Source: Flavobacteriaceae bacterium UBA1115 (GTDB lineage: Bacteria > Bacteroidota > Bacteroidia > Flavobacteriales > Flavobacteriaceae). From it: a stretch of DNA of 24,238 nucleotides. Positions 9,754-17,532 of this stretch are shown here, in pieces. Every line of letters starts with the position of its first letter. Position 1 is the stretch's first letter. The position numbers were made by a program, and so were the translations under genes. The notes below the pieces were generated by a model that saw only the letters and a program-made list of their open reading frames with translations, was not told the DNA's origin and did not search any database. The DNA lies in NCBI GenBank assembly GCA_002313325.1, contig DCBE01000045.1, forward strand, positions 1 through 24,238, written 5' to 3'.

Positions 9754-10605
9754 ATGAAACTTATTATTGATAGCGGCTCAACCAAAACGGATTGGATTGC
9801 ATTTGATGCGCAAGAGGACGTGCTTTTCGAAACGCAAACACAAGGACTAAACCCGCAAGTGTTATCGGATGCTGTTTTGGAGGAACGAATTATCAATAAT
9901 TATGACTTATACCGAAAGCGTAAATCTGTAAACTACATTCATTTTTACGGCGCAGGTTGTGGTACTAAGCCACCTAGAGTATTGCTGAAGAAAGTACTGC
10001 AAAGTATTTTTCCGAGTGCAAAAATAGAGGTTAAAGAAGATACCTATGCGGCTGTATATGCAGCAACTGAGCCTGCAGAAAAAAGCATCGTTTGTATTCT
10101 TGGAACAGGATCGAACTGTAGCTATTTTGATGGACAAGATATCGAACAACGCGTTGATTCATTGGGATATATCTTGATGGATGATGGCAGCGGAAATTAT
10201 TTTGGACGTCAGTTGTTGCGTGATTATTATTTCAACAAGATGCCTGAAAAAATGGCTGCGGTTTTTGAAGAGTCTTTTGATTTGTCTTCAGAGTCTATCA
10301 AATCAAACCTCTACAAAAAATCAAATCCCAACACCTATTTGGCAACCTTTGCACGTTTCTTGATTGAAAACAAAGAAAACGCGTACAGCCAAGCCCTAAT
10401 AAAAAAAGGGTTTGATTTGTTTGCACGTCATCAGATACTACAATTTGATAATGCTAAAAACTTACCTATCCACTTTGTAGGTTCCATAGCTTTTTACCTT
10501 AAAGATGAGCTAGCAGAAGTCTTAAGTGTTTTGGGTTTGACAATTGGAAATGTGCACAAAAAACCTATTAAGGGACTAGTGGAGTACCACTTAAAAATGT
10601 CCTAG
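9754..10605 (+). CDS. BadF/BadG/BcrA/BcrD-family ASKHA ATPase, probable N-acetylglucosamine kinase
   Basis: A 283-residue actin-fold kinase. The N-terminal phosphate-1 loop is DSGSTKTDW (6-14), followed by a phosphate-2 loop ILGTGSNCSYFDG, the DDGSGNYFG segment and an adenosine-site motif FVGSIAFYLKDEL near the C terminus. No Fe-S cysteine pair is present, so it is not a dehydratase or reductase activator. In Bacteroidetes, proteins of this size and pattern are usually annotated as N-acetylglucosamine kinase, and relatives such as clostridial MurK phosphorylate GlcNAc and MurNAc; the substrate here is inferred. It sits 4 nt after the GAPDH gene. Its TAG stop interlocks with the stop of convergent ridA on the other strand. 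Confidence 0.8.
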   Translation: MKLIIDSGSTKTDWIAFDAQEDVLFETQTQGLNPQVLSDAVLEERIINNYDLYRKRKSVNYIHFYGAGCGTKPPRVLLKKVLQSIFPSAKIEVKEDTYAAVYAATEPAEKSIVCILGTGSNCSYFDGQDIEQRVDSLGYILMDDGSGNYFGRQLLRDYYFNKMPEKMAAVFEESFDLSSESIKSNLYKKSNPNTYLATFARFLIENKENAYSQALIKKGFDLFARHQILQFDNAKNLPIHFVGSIAFYLKDELAEVLSVLGLTIGNVHKKPIKGLVEYHLKMS

Positions 10606-10988
10606 GCAACGGCTATTAAGGATATCTCAACATTTACATGCTTTGGCAATACTGCGACCTGAACGGTTTCTCTTGCAGGTGCATTTTCATCGTCAAAATA
10701 ATTACCGTAAATCTCGTTTATGGCAGCAAAGTCATCCATGTCTGAAATAAATATACTGCACTTAACAACATCTGAAAAATGCATGCCTGCGGCATCTAAC
10801 ACTGCCGCCAAATTTTCCATTACTTGCTTGGTTTCCACCTCAATACCACCCGAAATTAATTTGTTTGTAGCTGGGTTTATTGCAATTTGACCACTGGCAT
10901 ATAACGTATTGTTTACCAATATGGCTTGGTTATAGGGCCCGATTGGTAGGGGTGCCTTTTCTGTTTTGATGATCGTTTTCATATTCAT
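10602..10988 (-). CDS. ridA: RidA family enamine/imine deaminase
   Basis: RidA proteins hydrolyse reactive 2-aminoacrylate and related imines released by PLP enzymes, and act as cytosolic trimers. The 128-residue protein has the family pattern: APLPIGPYNQA (12-22), LYASGQIAINP (29-39), the V-K-C-x-I-F-x-x-D-M-D-D segment (75-86), and the catalytic R106 in ARETVQVAVLPK with E121 in VNVEISLIA. The ATG at 10988 is followed two codons later by another (10982), which is an equally good start. The gene begins 3 nt after the lptD stop, so the two are probably one transcript with no functional link. Its TAG lies on the same CTAG as the stop of the convergent kinase gene. Confidence 0.94.
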   Translation of the reverse strand: MNMKTIIKTEKAPLPIGPYNQAILVNNTLYASGQIAINPATNKLISGGIEVETKQVMENLAAVLDAAGMHFSDVVKCSIFISDMDDFAAINEIYGNYFDDENAPARETVQVAVLPKHVNVEISLIAVA

Positions 10989-10991
10989 AAA

Positions 10992-13613
10992 TTATAGTCT
11001 TTTATTTGGTTCACGTCGTTTTTCGTATTTCAAATCGCGTAGTATTCCCGATTTAACTCCAATAAAGAAAAACCACGACTCACGATTTCCAAATGGTGTC
11101 CAAGAAATATTCATACTCCAACTGTCAAGGTCGCGGTCTATGCCTAGATTCGTAAACGTTACCCCTTTATTTTTAAAGTCATAACCAGAAGATATATTGA
11201 CTTTCCACTTGGGCGTGAACGATACATTTGCCGATGCCATAAGGGAGTTATTGCTGATTTGACGTTGCTTCCTATTGTTTGCATACGTAAAACTGTGCCT
11301 CAAATTTATACTCCAAGGAATATTGGTTTTGTAGAAAGCATTATTTTTATCTTCCTCAGGCTCCTCGTCCTCTTCGTCATTAGAAGTGTCATAGTTCCGT
11401 TGTTCATCCAAACCTCTGTTGTTATCTAGGCCTGGAATGCTTCCGTTATTGTCATTGCTACTGTCCTTTTTACTGCCTTTACTTTTAAAGTTATACCCCC
11501 AGTTGATGTTAGCGCTTGTCATACGCAATAGTGGGCCACCATTGACTGCGCTAAAGGTATTGATGCGTTGCTTGTTTTCTCCCAATGCGTAGGGGTCAAA
11601 TGTAGCACCCACATTAATATTGAGCTTATTATCCAGTAGGGGTATAACGGTACTCATACGTATTGGGCTCCAACGAAGAGAGTCGGATGTTATATTATAG
11701 TTAGTACTAAAATTAAGATTGTTTAAAATTTTAATTTTTTTCAACTCTGTTTTGGTTGAATCCCTATCCTTTACTTTGGCTTCTAAGTTATTACGGACAG
11801 TAATGCCTATCGAACTTGATTTTGTGTTGCCGGGTCTGCCGTAGAGACCTTCTTCAAAACGGGTGTAGTCTCTAGTATTTCCATCTGCATCAATGATGTA
11901 TTCGTCATAATATTGTTCGAAGCTTGGGCTATTGCTATAGTTTAAGTTTGCATTGACAACGTGGCGTATGCTTTGAATTTTCTTATCCTCTTTAAAATTA
12001 AACACCCCGTACAATGTGGTGTTGGCCCCCATGCTAAAATTATACTGCGCAAACCTATCAAAGCCTGAGACGGTGTCCTGTTCGGGTAGTGCATCTAGCA
12101 CTAGATCGTAATCATTTTTTTTGATGGTTTGATTGGTCCAAACCTCCTTATAACTACCACCCAAAGTAAAATTAAAATGTTTGGCTATTTTGAAATTTGT
12201 GTTGATGGGAACGTTGTGTTGCACACCTGATTTAGCACCATAAAATAAGCCCTTTTCAGAAACGAGATCATCAGTTGTGTTGATGCGGTTATCACCCCTC
12301 ATGCTGTATTGGAAGTTGATGTTTTGAACAATCCCTTTTTTGATGCCGTTGCGCTTTGCAAATGGGTAAATACGTTCCATATTGGCTGTCAATGAAGGCA
12401 ACGTCATGTTCACGGTCTCCGAGCGTGTGTTCTGGCTATGTGTGGCCGATAAAGAAAGGTTTACGGAAGGGTATTTGGGAAACGTCCTAGTGTATGAAAC
12501 CGAGGAGTTTAGCGTATTGTTTAGAAAATTAGTGGTGTTGATTTGATTAAGTGACTCCCTAAAGTAGTTGCTGGTTCCCAAATTTACCGATGCAGAAAAC
12601 CTGCTGTTCGGGTTGGATTTACTGTCCTTGCTGTGTGACCACCTTAGGTTGAATATGGTAGACTTACCATAGTTTGGAAGTCCGCGCTCCCCATTGATTA
12701 AACTTTCATATCTAAAGCTAAAGTTTCCTCTGTAGCGATAACGTTTGTTGTAATTGCTTTCTACTCGAAAACCATAACTTCCATTGGTATAATAGTCTCC
12801 GAGTGTTGCTACATCAAGGTTGTCGTTGATCACAAAGTAATATCCGCCATTTTGAAGGAAATATCCCCTGTTAAAATTTTCGCCTATGGTTGGAAATAAA
12901 AATCCTGTAGCACGGTTTTGTGTCATGGGGAAATATGCAAAAGGCAGAAACAAAGGAGTAGGGACATCGGCAATGTACAGGTTACTCAAACCTGATATCA
13001 TTTTGCGTTTGGGAACAAACTTTGCAGTTCTAACACGAATGTAATATTCTGGGTCATCTACATCTTTCGAGGTTGTTATCCTGGCATTCTTAAGGTAATA
13101 GACCGAGTCGTTTTGCTTTTTTGTTGTAGTCGCTTTGACATTCATTCCTTGCTGTTCACTTCTAGAATTCCAGATTATGGCCTTTTTGGTGTCAAAGTTA
13201 AAACGTATGGAGTCTGGAAACACTTCGTCGCCACCTTGCTTAAAAGCGGGAGGCTGCACTAAATTACCTAACGAATCTTTAATACGTCCAGCAGAAACTT
13301 CATTAGTATTGTAATTTAATACTATTATTCCCGATTTTAACTCAGTATCTTGATAGTACAATTCAGCCCCGTCATACATATACAACTTGTTTTCCTTGCG
13401 GTTGACAATCATATAACCATCAGCATGTCTTTTAATTTTATCGATTAATGCGGGTTCCTTTAACGCTACACTATCTTGCACTATGCTGTCTTTAACCGCT
13501 TCGTCAGCAGCTGTTTCCTGTGCAAAAGTGAGGGCGCCAAATAAAAACATAAGATAGCAAATATGCCATTTATGTGAGGTGCCAGAATAATGTATTACTT
13601 TTGACAAAGACAT
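10992..13613 (-). CDS. lptD: LPS-assembly protein LptD homologue (Bacteroidetes type)
   Basis: An outer-membrane protein that would insert lipopolysaccharide into the outer leaflet. With the ATG at 13613 it has 873 residues. There is a signal peptide with a hydrophobic core at about 18-30 and likely cleavage near TFAQ (29-32), then an OstA/LptA-like periplasmic domain (about 50-230) containing the ADVPTPLFLPFAYFPM block typical of the family, then a long run of alternating aromatic strands that would form the beta-barrel, ending WFFFIGVKSGILRDLKYEKR. A 48-residue acidic and Asn/Ser-rich insert interrupts the barrel near its end. An ATG nine codons upstream (13640) is in frame but would lie before a perfect -7 box, so I prefer 13613. 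The LptE partner is not seen here. Confidence 0.86.
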   Translation of the reverse strand: MSLSKVIHYSGTSHKWHICYLMFLFGALTFAQETAADEAVKDSIVQDSVALKEPALIDKIKRHADGYMIVNRKENKLYMYDGAELYYQDTELKSGIIVLNYNTNEVSAGRIKDSLGNLVQPPAFKQGGDEVFPDSIRFNFDTKKAIIWNSRSEQQGMNVKATTTKKQNDSVYYLKNARITTSKDVDDPEYYIRVRTAKFVPKRKMISGLSNLYIADVPTPLFLPFAYFPMTQNRATGFLFPTIGENFNRGYFLQNGGYYFVINDNLDVATLGDYYTNGSYGFRVESNYNKRYRYRGNFSFRYESLINGERGLPNYGKSTIFNLRWSHSKDSKSNPNSRFSASVNLGTSNYFRESLNQINTTNFLNNTLNSSVSYTRTFPKYPSVNLSLSATHSQNTRSETVNMTLPSLTANMERIYPFAKRNGIKKGIVQNINFQYSMRGDNRINTTDDLVSEKGLFYGAKSGVQHNVPINTNFKIAKHFNFTLGGSYKEVWTNQTIKKNDYDLVLDALPEQDTVSGFDRFAQYNFSMGANTTLYGVFNFKEDKKIQSIRHVVNANLNYSNSPSFEQYYDEYIIDADGNTRDYTRFEEGLYGRPGNTKSSSIGITVRNNLEAKVKDRDSTKTELKKIKILNNLNFSTNYNITSDSLRWSPIRMSTVIPLLDNKLNINVGATFDPYALGENKQRINTFSAVNGGPLLRMTSANINWGYNFKSKGSKKDSSNDNNGSIPGLDNNRGLDEQRNYDTSNDEEDEEPEEDKNNAFYKTNIPWSINLRHSFTYANNRKQRQISNNSLMASANVSFTPKWKVNISSGYDFKNKGVTFTNLGIDRDLDSWSMNISWTPFGNRESWFFFIGVKSGILRDLKYEKRREPNKRL
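13596..13603 (+). promoter_or_regulatory. -7 box of the amidase gene promoter
   Basis: TACTTTTG matches TAnnTTTG exactly and lies 49 nt before the amidase ATG. No clear TTG element is present 17-23 nt upstream. It lies inside the start of lptD, so the amidase leader would be antisense to the lptD 5' end. Confidence 0.5.
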
Positions 13614-13627
13614 CAGATTGAATGCCT

Positions 13628-13635
13628 CAAAAATA
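13628..13635 (-). promoter_or_regulatory. -7 box of the lptD-ridA promoter
   Basis: On the minus strand TATTTTTG matches TAnnTTTG exactly, 14 nt before the preferred lptD ATG at 13613. If used, the ATG at 13640 would not be transcribed, which helps fix the lptD start. The -33 half is not convincing. Confidence 0.5.
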
Positions 13636-13652
13636 CACATATTTTATCCAGA

Positions 13653-14753
13653 ATGCGTTTCATTAAAATTGCATTATTTTTTGTTGTTGCTGCCCTAAGC
13701 TTTAGCAGCAATTTGTATGCCCAAAATGACAAGCCTTTTACAGTAGTAATTGACGCAGGTCATGGCGGTAAAGACCCAGGCAATAGGGGTAATAACTATT
13801 ACGAAAAAAAAATAGTGCTCAATATTGCATTGAAGACTGGTGCCATACTCGAAAAAGAAAAAGACGTTAAGGTTGTTTACACGAGGAAGTCAGATAAATA
13901 TGTGACGCTGAACGGTAGGGCTAATGTTGCCAACAAGGCAAAGGCCGATTTGTTTGTTTCCATTCACTGTGATGCACATACTTCTAACGCTTATGGTGCA
14001 GGTACATTTGTATTGGGTCTACACCGAAACAAGGATAATTTTAGAATTGCTCAGAAAGAAAATGCCGTAATATTTTTGGAAGATAATTATGAGCAAAAAT
14101 ATGACGGTTTTGATCCCAATAATCCCGAGTCGGTTATTAGCTTGGTGTTGATGCAAGAGGATTATCTCAACCAAAGTATCGAAGCGGCAAACTATATTCA
14201 ACAGAGTTTTGTTAAATATCTAAAGCGCAAAAACCGAAGCGTAAAACAGGGTGGTTTTTTGGTACTTCGCAACACTTATATGCCTAGTGTATTGGTCGAA
14301 ACAGGTTTTCTGACCAATTCAAAGGAAGGTGCGTATCTAAATTCAAAGCGAGGACAAACCGAAATTAGCAAGGCTATAGCCAAAGCCATCATGCAGTATA
14401 AATCTTCTTTAGACGGCACTTTGTTCACAGGTCTTGTTATGGATACGGTTCCTGTTGAAACCACCAGTGCGTCAACAACAAGCAGCAGTGCATCTGCTAC
14501 TACCTTCCGAATTCAAATTGCTGCTAGCACCAAAAAGATGGCCTTAAAACCGTATAATTTTAAGGGATTATCAGAAATATCTCGTTTAAAGTCGGGTAAT
14601 CTTTACAGGTATTACTACGGTTCATTTACTTCGTACAAAACGGCTAAAAAAGCGGTATCCAAACTCACTACAAAAGGCTACAGAGGTGCCTACATCAAGG
14701 CATTTAAGGGCAACAAAGAAGTGTCAATAACTCATGAAATGAAATCTAAATAA
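13653..14753 (+). CDS. N-acetylmuramoyl-L-alanine amidase (Amidase_3) with C-terminal SPOR-like domain
   Basis: A 366-residue exported zinc amidase that cuts the bond between MurNAc and L-alanine in peptidoglycan. The signal peptide spans about residues 1-23 with likely cleavage after LYA. The catalytic domain (about 28-250) has the zinc ligands H37 in DAGHGGKDPG, E51 in YYEKK and H105 in SIHCDAH, and the catalytic E216 in LVETGFLTN. A serine/threonine/alanine-rich linker (about 263-283) leads to a SPOR-like domain (about 284-355) with FRIQIAAS and YRYYYGSFTSYKTAKKAV. SPOR domains bind denuded glycan at division sites, so a role in cell separation is likely (inference). The insert between about 112 and 165 is longer than in minimal members and may regulate access. 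It diverges from lptD; the mlaD-like gene follows but has its own promoter. Confidence 0.93.
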   Translation: MRFIKIALFFVVAALSFSSNLYAQNDKPFTVVIDAGHGGKDPGNRGNNYYEKKIVLNIALKTGAILEKEKDVKVVYTRKSDKYVTLNGRANVANKAKADLFVSIHCDAHTSNAYGAGTFVLGLHRNKDNFRIAQKENAVIFLEDNYEQKYDGFDPNNPESVISLVLMQEDYLNQSIEAANYIQQSFVKYLKRKNRSVKQGGFLVLRNTYMPSVLVETGFLTNSKEGAYLNSKRGQTEISKAIAKAIMQYKSSLDGTLFTGLVMDTVPVETTSASTTSSSASATTFRIQIAASTKKMALKPYNFKGLSEISRLKSGNLYRYYYGSFTSYKTAKKAVSKLTTKGYRGAYIKAFKGNKEVSITHEMKSK

Positions 14754-14758
14754 GGCTG

Positions 14759-14787
14759 TTGAGCTGCACAAATATTATGTATTTTTG
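14759..14787 (+). promoter_or_regulatory. Promoter of the MCE/Fe-S/GH3 operon
   Basis: TTG (14759-14761), 18 nt, then TATTTTTG (14780-14787) is an almost ideal Bacteroidetes promoter in the 50-nt gap between the amidase stop and the MCE gene. Initiation near 14791-14794 would leave a leader of only about 10 nt before the TTG start codon at 14804. Confidence 0.72.
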
Positions 14788-14803
14788 AAAAAATACTTTG
14801 ATT

Positions 14804-15751
14804 TTGAAATTTTCTAATGAAATAAAAACAGCCTTGCTCTTCATTTTTGGGATTAGCTTATTTTTTGTAGGATTTAGCTATCTTAAATCCAACGATGTTT
14901 TTGTTTCCGACCGATTGTTCTACGGGCTTTATGACAATACTGAGGGATTGCTAAACGGAACACCTGTTACGATAAACGGTTATGAAGTAGGCGCCGTTGA
15001 GACTAGCAAGTTGATGTATCCTGATGGGAAAATTTTGGTCACCTTTCGAGTAGAAAATGATTTCCCTTTTTCCAAAAGCAGTATTGCGCAAATTTATGAG
15101 TCTGGTTTGATAGGGGGTAAGGCCTTGGCCATAATTCCCGCTTTTGATGATGAAGCCAAAGCACAGTCAGGTGACACCCTCAATACTGCTGTAGCCCCTG
15201 GACTCACAGACTTGGTGAACGAGAAATTATCGCCCCTTCAGGAAAAAATTGAGAGCATGATTGTTCATGCCGATTCGGTGTTGATTGCGTTCAATAACGT
15301 CATGGACGCAGAACGTCAAGAGGCGCTGCGCCAATCTATCGACAAGTTTACAGAAACCACTGTCGCACTAACCAACTTGACAAATGCACTTAACAGTTCT
15401 GTTAATGACTCTGATGGAGCGCTTAACAATACGTTTGATGCACTTGCCCGTGCTTCGGAAAACGCTGCTGCAATAACTGATTCCCTGCAACAAGCACCAC
15501 TTGCTGCTACCTTACGTATGTTTGAGCATTCTGCCTCGAACCTATCAGACATTACTTACAAGGTAAGTGTTGGCGAAGGAACATTGGGAAAACTCGTTCA
15601 AAGCGACTCCTTAGTAAATGCACTCAACGAAACCAACATACAAATAAAGTTGCTGTTGCAAGACATGCGCCTTAACCCTAAAAGATACGTCCACTTTTCT
15701 CTCTTTGGCAAAAAGAATAAGGCGTATGAAAAACCTGATAAATCAGAGTAA
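14804..15751 (+). CDS. MlaD-family (MCE domain) lipid-transport protein
   Basis: A 315-residue protein anchored by one N-terminal membrane helix (about 9-27), followed by an MCE domain (about 38-114, with GLYDNTEGLLNGTPVTINGY and IYESGLIGGKALAI) and then a long helical, Asn/Ala/Ser-rich region that could form a coiled coil. MCE proteins form hexameric rings on the periplasmic side of an ABC transporter and move phospholipids between membranes. I chose the TTG at 14804 because it places MKFSNEIKTA at the start, matching the usual beginning of Bacteroidetes homologues; a TTG two codons upstream (14798) is also possible. There is no lipobox. The MlaE and MlaF partners are not in the window. Three bases separate it from the next gene. 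Confidence 0.88.
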   Translation: MKFSNEIKTALLFIFGISLFFVGFSYLKSNDVFVSDRLFYGLYDNTEGLLNGTPVTINGYEVGAVETSKLMYPDGKILVTFRVENDFPFSKSSIAQIYESGLIGGKALAIIPAFDDEAKAQSGDTLNTAVAPGLTDLVNEKLSPLQEKIESMIVHADSVLIAFNNVMDAERQEALRQSIDKFTETTVALTNLTNALNSSVNDSDGALNNTFDALARASENAAAITDSLQQAPLAATLRMFEHSASNLSDITYKVSVGEGTLGKLVQSDSLVNALNETNIQIKLLLQDMRLNPKRYVHFSLFGKKNKAYEKPDKSE

Positions 15752-15754
15752 AAC

Positions 15755-17089
15755 ATGGGCGCTTACGTGTCAAATATATTATTTGGAATTCTTTTCTTTT
15801 CCCTAGTTGGCTTGTTTACACGCAACATTCGTCGCGTTATTCGTAATATAAAATTAGGTACGGCTGCTAACAGATATGATCAACCCAAAAAACGTTGGTT
15901 GCACATGGCACGCATTGCGCTTGGCCAATCCAAAATGGTGCGCAAGCCGCTGTCTGGTCTTCTGCATGTCATTGTCTATGTAGGATTTGTTGTAATCAAT
16001 ATCGAATTACTTGAAATTATAGTGGATGGCTTTTTGGGCACGCACCGTGTTTTTGCGCCATTTTTAGGGGGTTTCTATAACGTCCTAATCGCTACTTTTG
16101 AAGTGTTTGCTGCTCTGGTATTGGTAAGTGTTATCTTGTTTTGGACCCGTCGCAATGTGATGCGCATTAAGCGTTTTTGGCGTGCCGAAATGAAAGGCTG
16201 GCCCAAATGGGATGCGGATATAATCCTATATGCCGAAGTGGTGCTTATGGGCTTGTTCCTTACCATGAATGCGTCTGATTATTGGTTGCAGATCAATACG
16301 CAAGACCCACATTACCTCACGGCGGGTAGTTTCCCCGTGAGTCAATGGATACTTCCCCTTTTTGATGGATTAGGGGTTGCTCAGGTTGTTGCGGTTGAAC
16401 GCATTTCTTGGTGGCTCCATATTACAGGTATTTTACTTTTCTTAAACTATTTATATTACTCAAAACACTTGCACATTATTTTGGCATTTCCAAATACTTG
16501 GTTTGCCAAACTCGCCCCACAAGGCCAGTTTACAAATATGCCGGAGGTTACTGATGAAGTTAAATTGATGTTAGACCCCAATGCCGATCCATATGCCGCA
16601 CCTGCTTCCGATGTTGCCCCAAGCACTTTTGGCGCTGCAGATGTAGCCGATTTAAATTGGGTGCAATTGATGAACGCCTATTCGTGTACTGAATGTGGAC
16701 GATGTACGGCTGAATGTCCGGCCAGCCAAACGGGAAAAAAGCTTTCGCCTAGAAAAATAATGATGGATACGCGTGACCGCCTTAGTGAAGTAGGCGCCGC
16801 ATTGAATAAGGGTAAGCAGCCGAATGCGAATACCTTGTTGGATAATTATATTTCCAGAGAAGAACTGTGGGCCTGTACATCTTGTAATGCTTGTGTAGAA
16901 GCCTGCCCAATCGCCATTGATCCACTTTCCATTATCTCCGATATGCGTCGCTATCTTGTTATGGAACAATCGGCAGCACCAACAGGACTAAACAATATGA
17001 TGTCCAACGTAGAAAATAACGGTGCTCCGTGGCCATTTAATCGACAAGACCGTATCGCATGGCGTGACGAAATTAATATATCAAAATGA
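15755..17089 (+). CDS. Membrane-bound (Fe-S) oxidoreductase subunit: cytochrome-b-like membrane domain plus two [4Fe-4S] motifs
   Basis: A 444-residue protein with about five membrane segments (roughly 5-22, 68-90, 106-130, 156-172, 218-234) and a C-terminal cytoplasmic ferredoxin-like domain. The cluster ligands are C311, C314, C317 with C321 (CTECGRCTAECP) and C374, C377, C380 with C384 (CTSCNACVEACP). Histidines at or near helices (H71, H222, H238, H240) could bind b-type haem as in NarI or HdrE (inference). The architecture matches the membrane half of HdrDE/FadF/GlpC-like enzymes, which pass electrons between a soluble donor and menaquinone. The CCG-domain half is encoded two genes downstream. 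The stop overlaps the next start as ATGA. The donor is unknown; an electron-transfer flavoprotein is one candidate. Confidence 0.85.
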   Translation: MGAYVSNILFGILFFSLVGLFTRNIRRVIRNIKLGTAANRYDQPKKRWLHMARIALGQSKMVRKPLSGLLHVIVYVGFVVINIELLEIIVDGFLGTHRVFAPFLGGFYNVLIATFEVFAALVLVSVILFWTRRNVMRIKRFWRAEMKGWPKWDADIILYAEVVLMGLFLTMNASDYWLQINTQDPHYLTAGSFPVSQWILPLFDGLGVAQVVAVERISWWLHITGILLFLNYLYYSKHLHIILAFPNTWFAKLAPQGQFTNMPEVTDEVKLMLDPNADPYAAPASDVAPSTFGAADVADLNWVQLMNAYSCTECGRCTAECPASQTGKKLSPRKIMMDTRDRLSEVGAALNKGKQPNANTLLDNYISREELWACTSCNACVEACPIAIDPLSIISDMRRYLVMEQSAAPTGLNNMMSNVENNGAPWPFNRQDRIAWRDEINISK

Positions 17090-17532
17090 ACAAAGAAGAA
17101 GTGGAGAAATTATTGCAAGAAAAACTAGAAGATGGGAAACACATAAGTCCGGTACTTCCAGAAGGGGTAAAAAACTACCTAATTGATATTGATGGGACCA
17201 TCTGTGATGACATTCCCAATGAGGAGCCTGAGCGTATGGTTACAGCCGAATTGTATCCCGATGCACTGGAAACGCTGAATAAGTGGTATGACGAAGGTCA
17301 CATGATTTGTTTTTTCACCTCAAGAACTGAAAACCACCGAAAAGTAACGGAAGACTGGTTAAACAAGCACGGATTTAAATATCACTCAATGCTTATGGGT
17401 AAGCCACGTGGTGGAAATTATCACTGGGTAGACAACCACTTGGTTAAGGCAACACGTTATAACGGTAAATTCACCGATCTAGTAGAAAAACAAGTGACCA
17501 TTGAGGTTTTTGATGATGGGCAACACGACTAA
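17086..17532 (+). CDS. Small HAD-superfamily phosphatase, substrate unknown
   Basis: A 148-residue soluble protein with all four HAD motifs: DIDGT (34-38, nucleophile D34 and acid/base D36), the T/S of FFTSRTE (76-82), K106 in MGKPRGG, and the DN pair at 116-117 in WVDNHLVKATRY. No cap domain is present, so it probably acts on a large or exposed phosphate group. Homologues in this phylum have at times been labelled phosphoheptose isomerase; nothing here supports that, as no SIS fold is visible. It overlaps the Fe-S membrane gene by 4 nt at its start and the CCG gene by 17 nt at its end, so all three are translationally coupled. Its position between two halves of one likely complex is unexplained. 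Confidence 0.82.
   Translation: MNKEEVEKLLQEKLEDGKHISPVLPEGVKNYLIDIDGTICDDIPNEEPERMVTAELYPDALETLNKWYDEGHMICFFTSRTENHRKVTEDWLNKHGFKYHSMLMGKPRGGNYHWVDNHLVKATRYNGKFTDLVEKQVTIEVFDDGQHD

Noticed and set aside
13614..13640. Longer lptD start nine codons upstream
   Set aside because: Would begin upstream of a perfect -7 box and adds residues before an already complete signal peptide.
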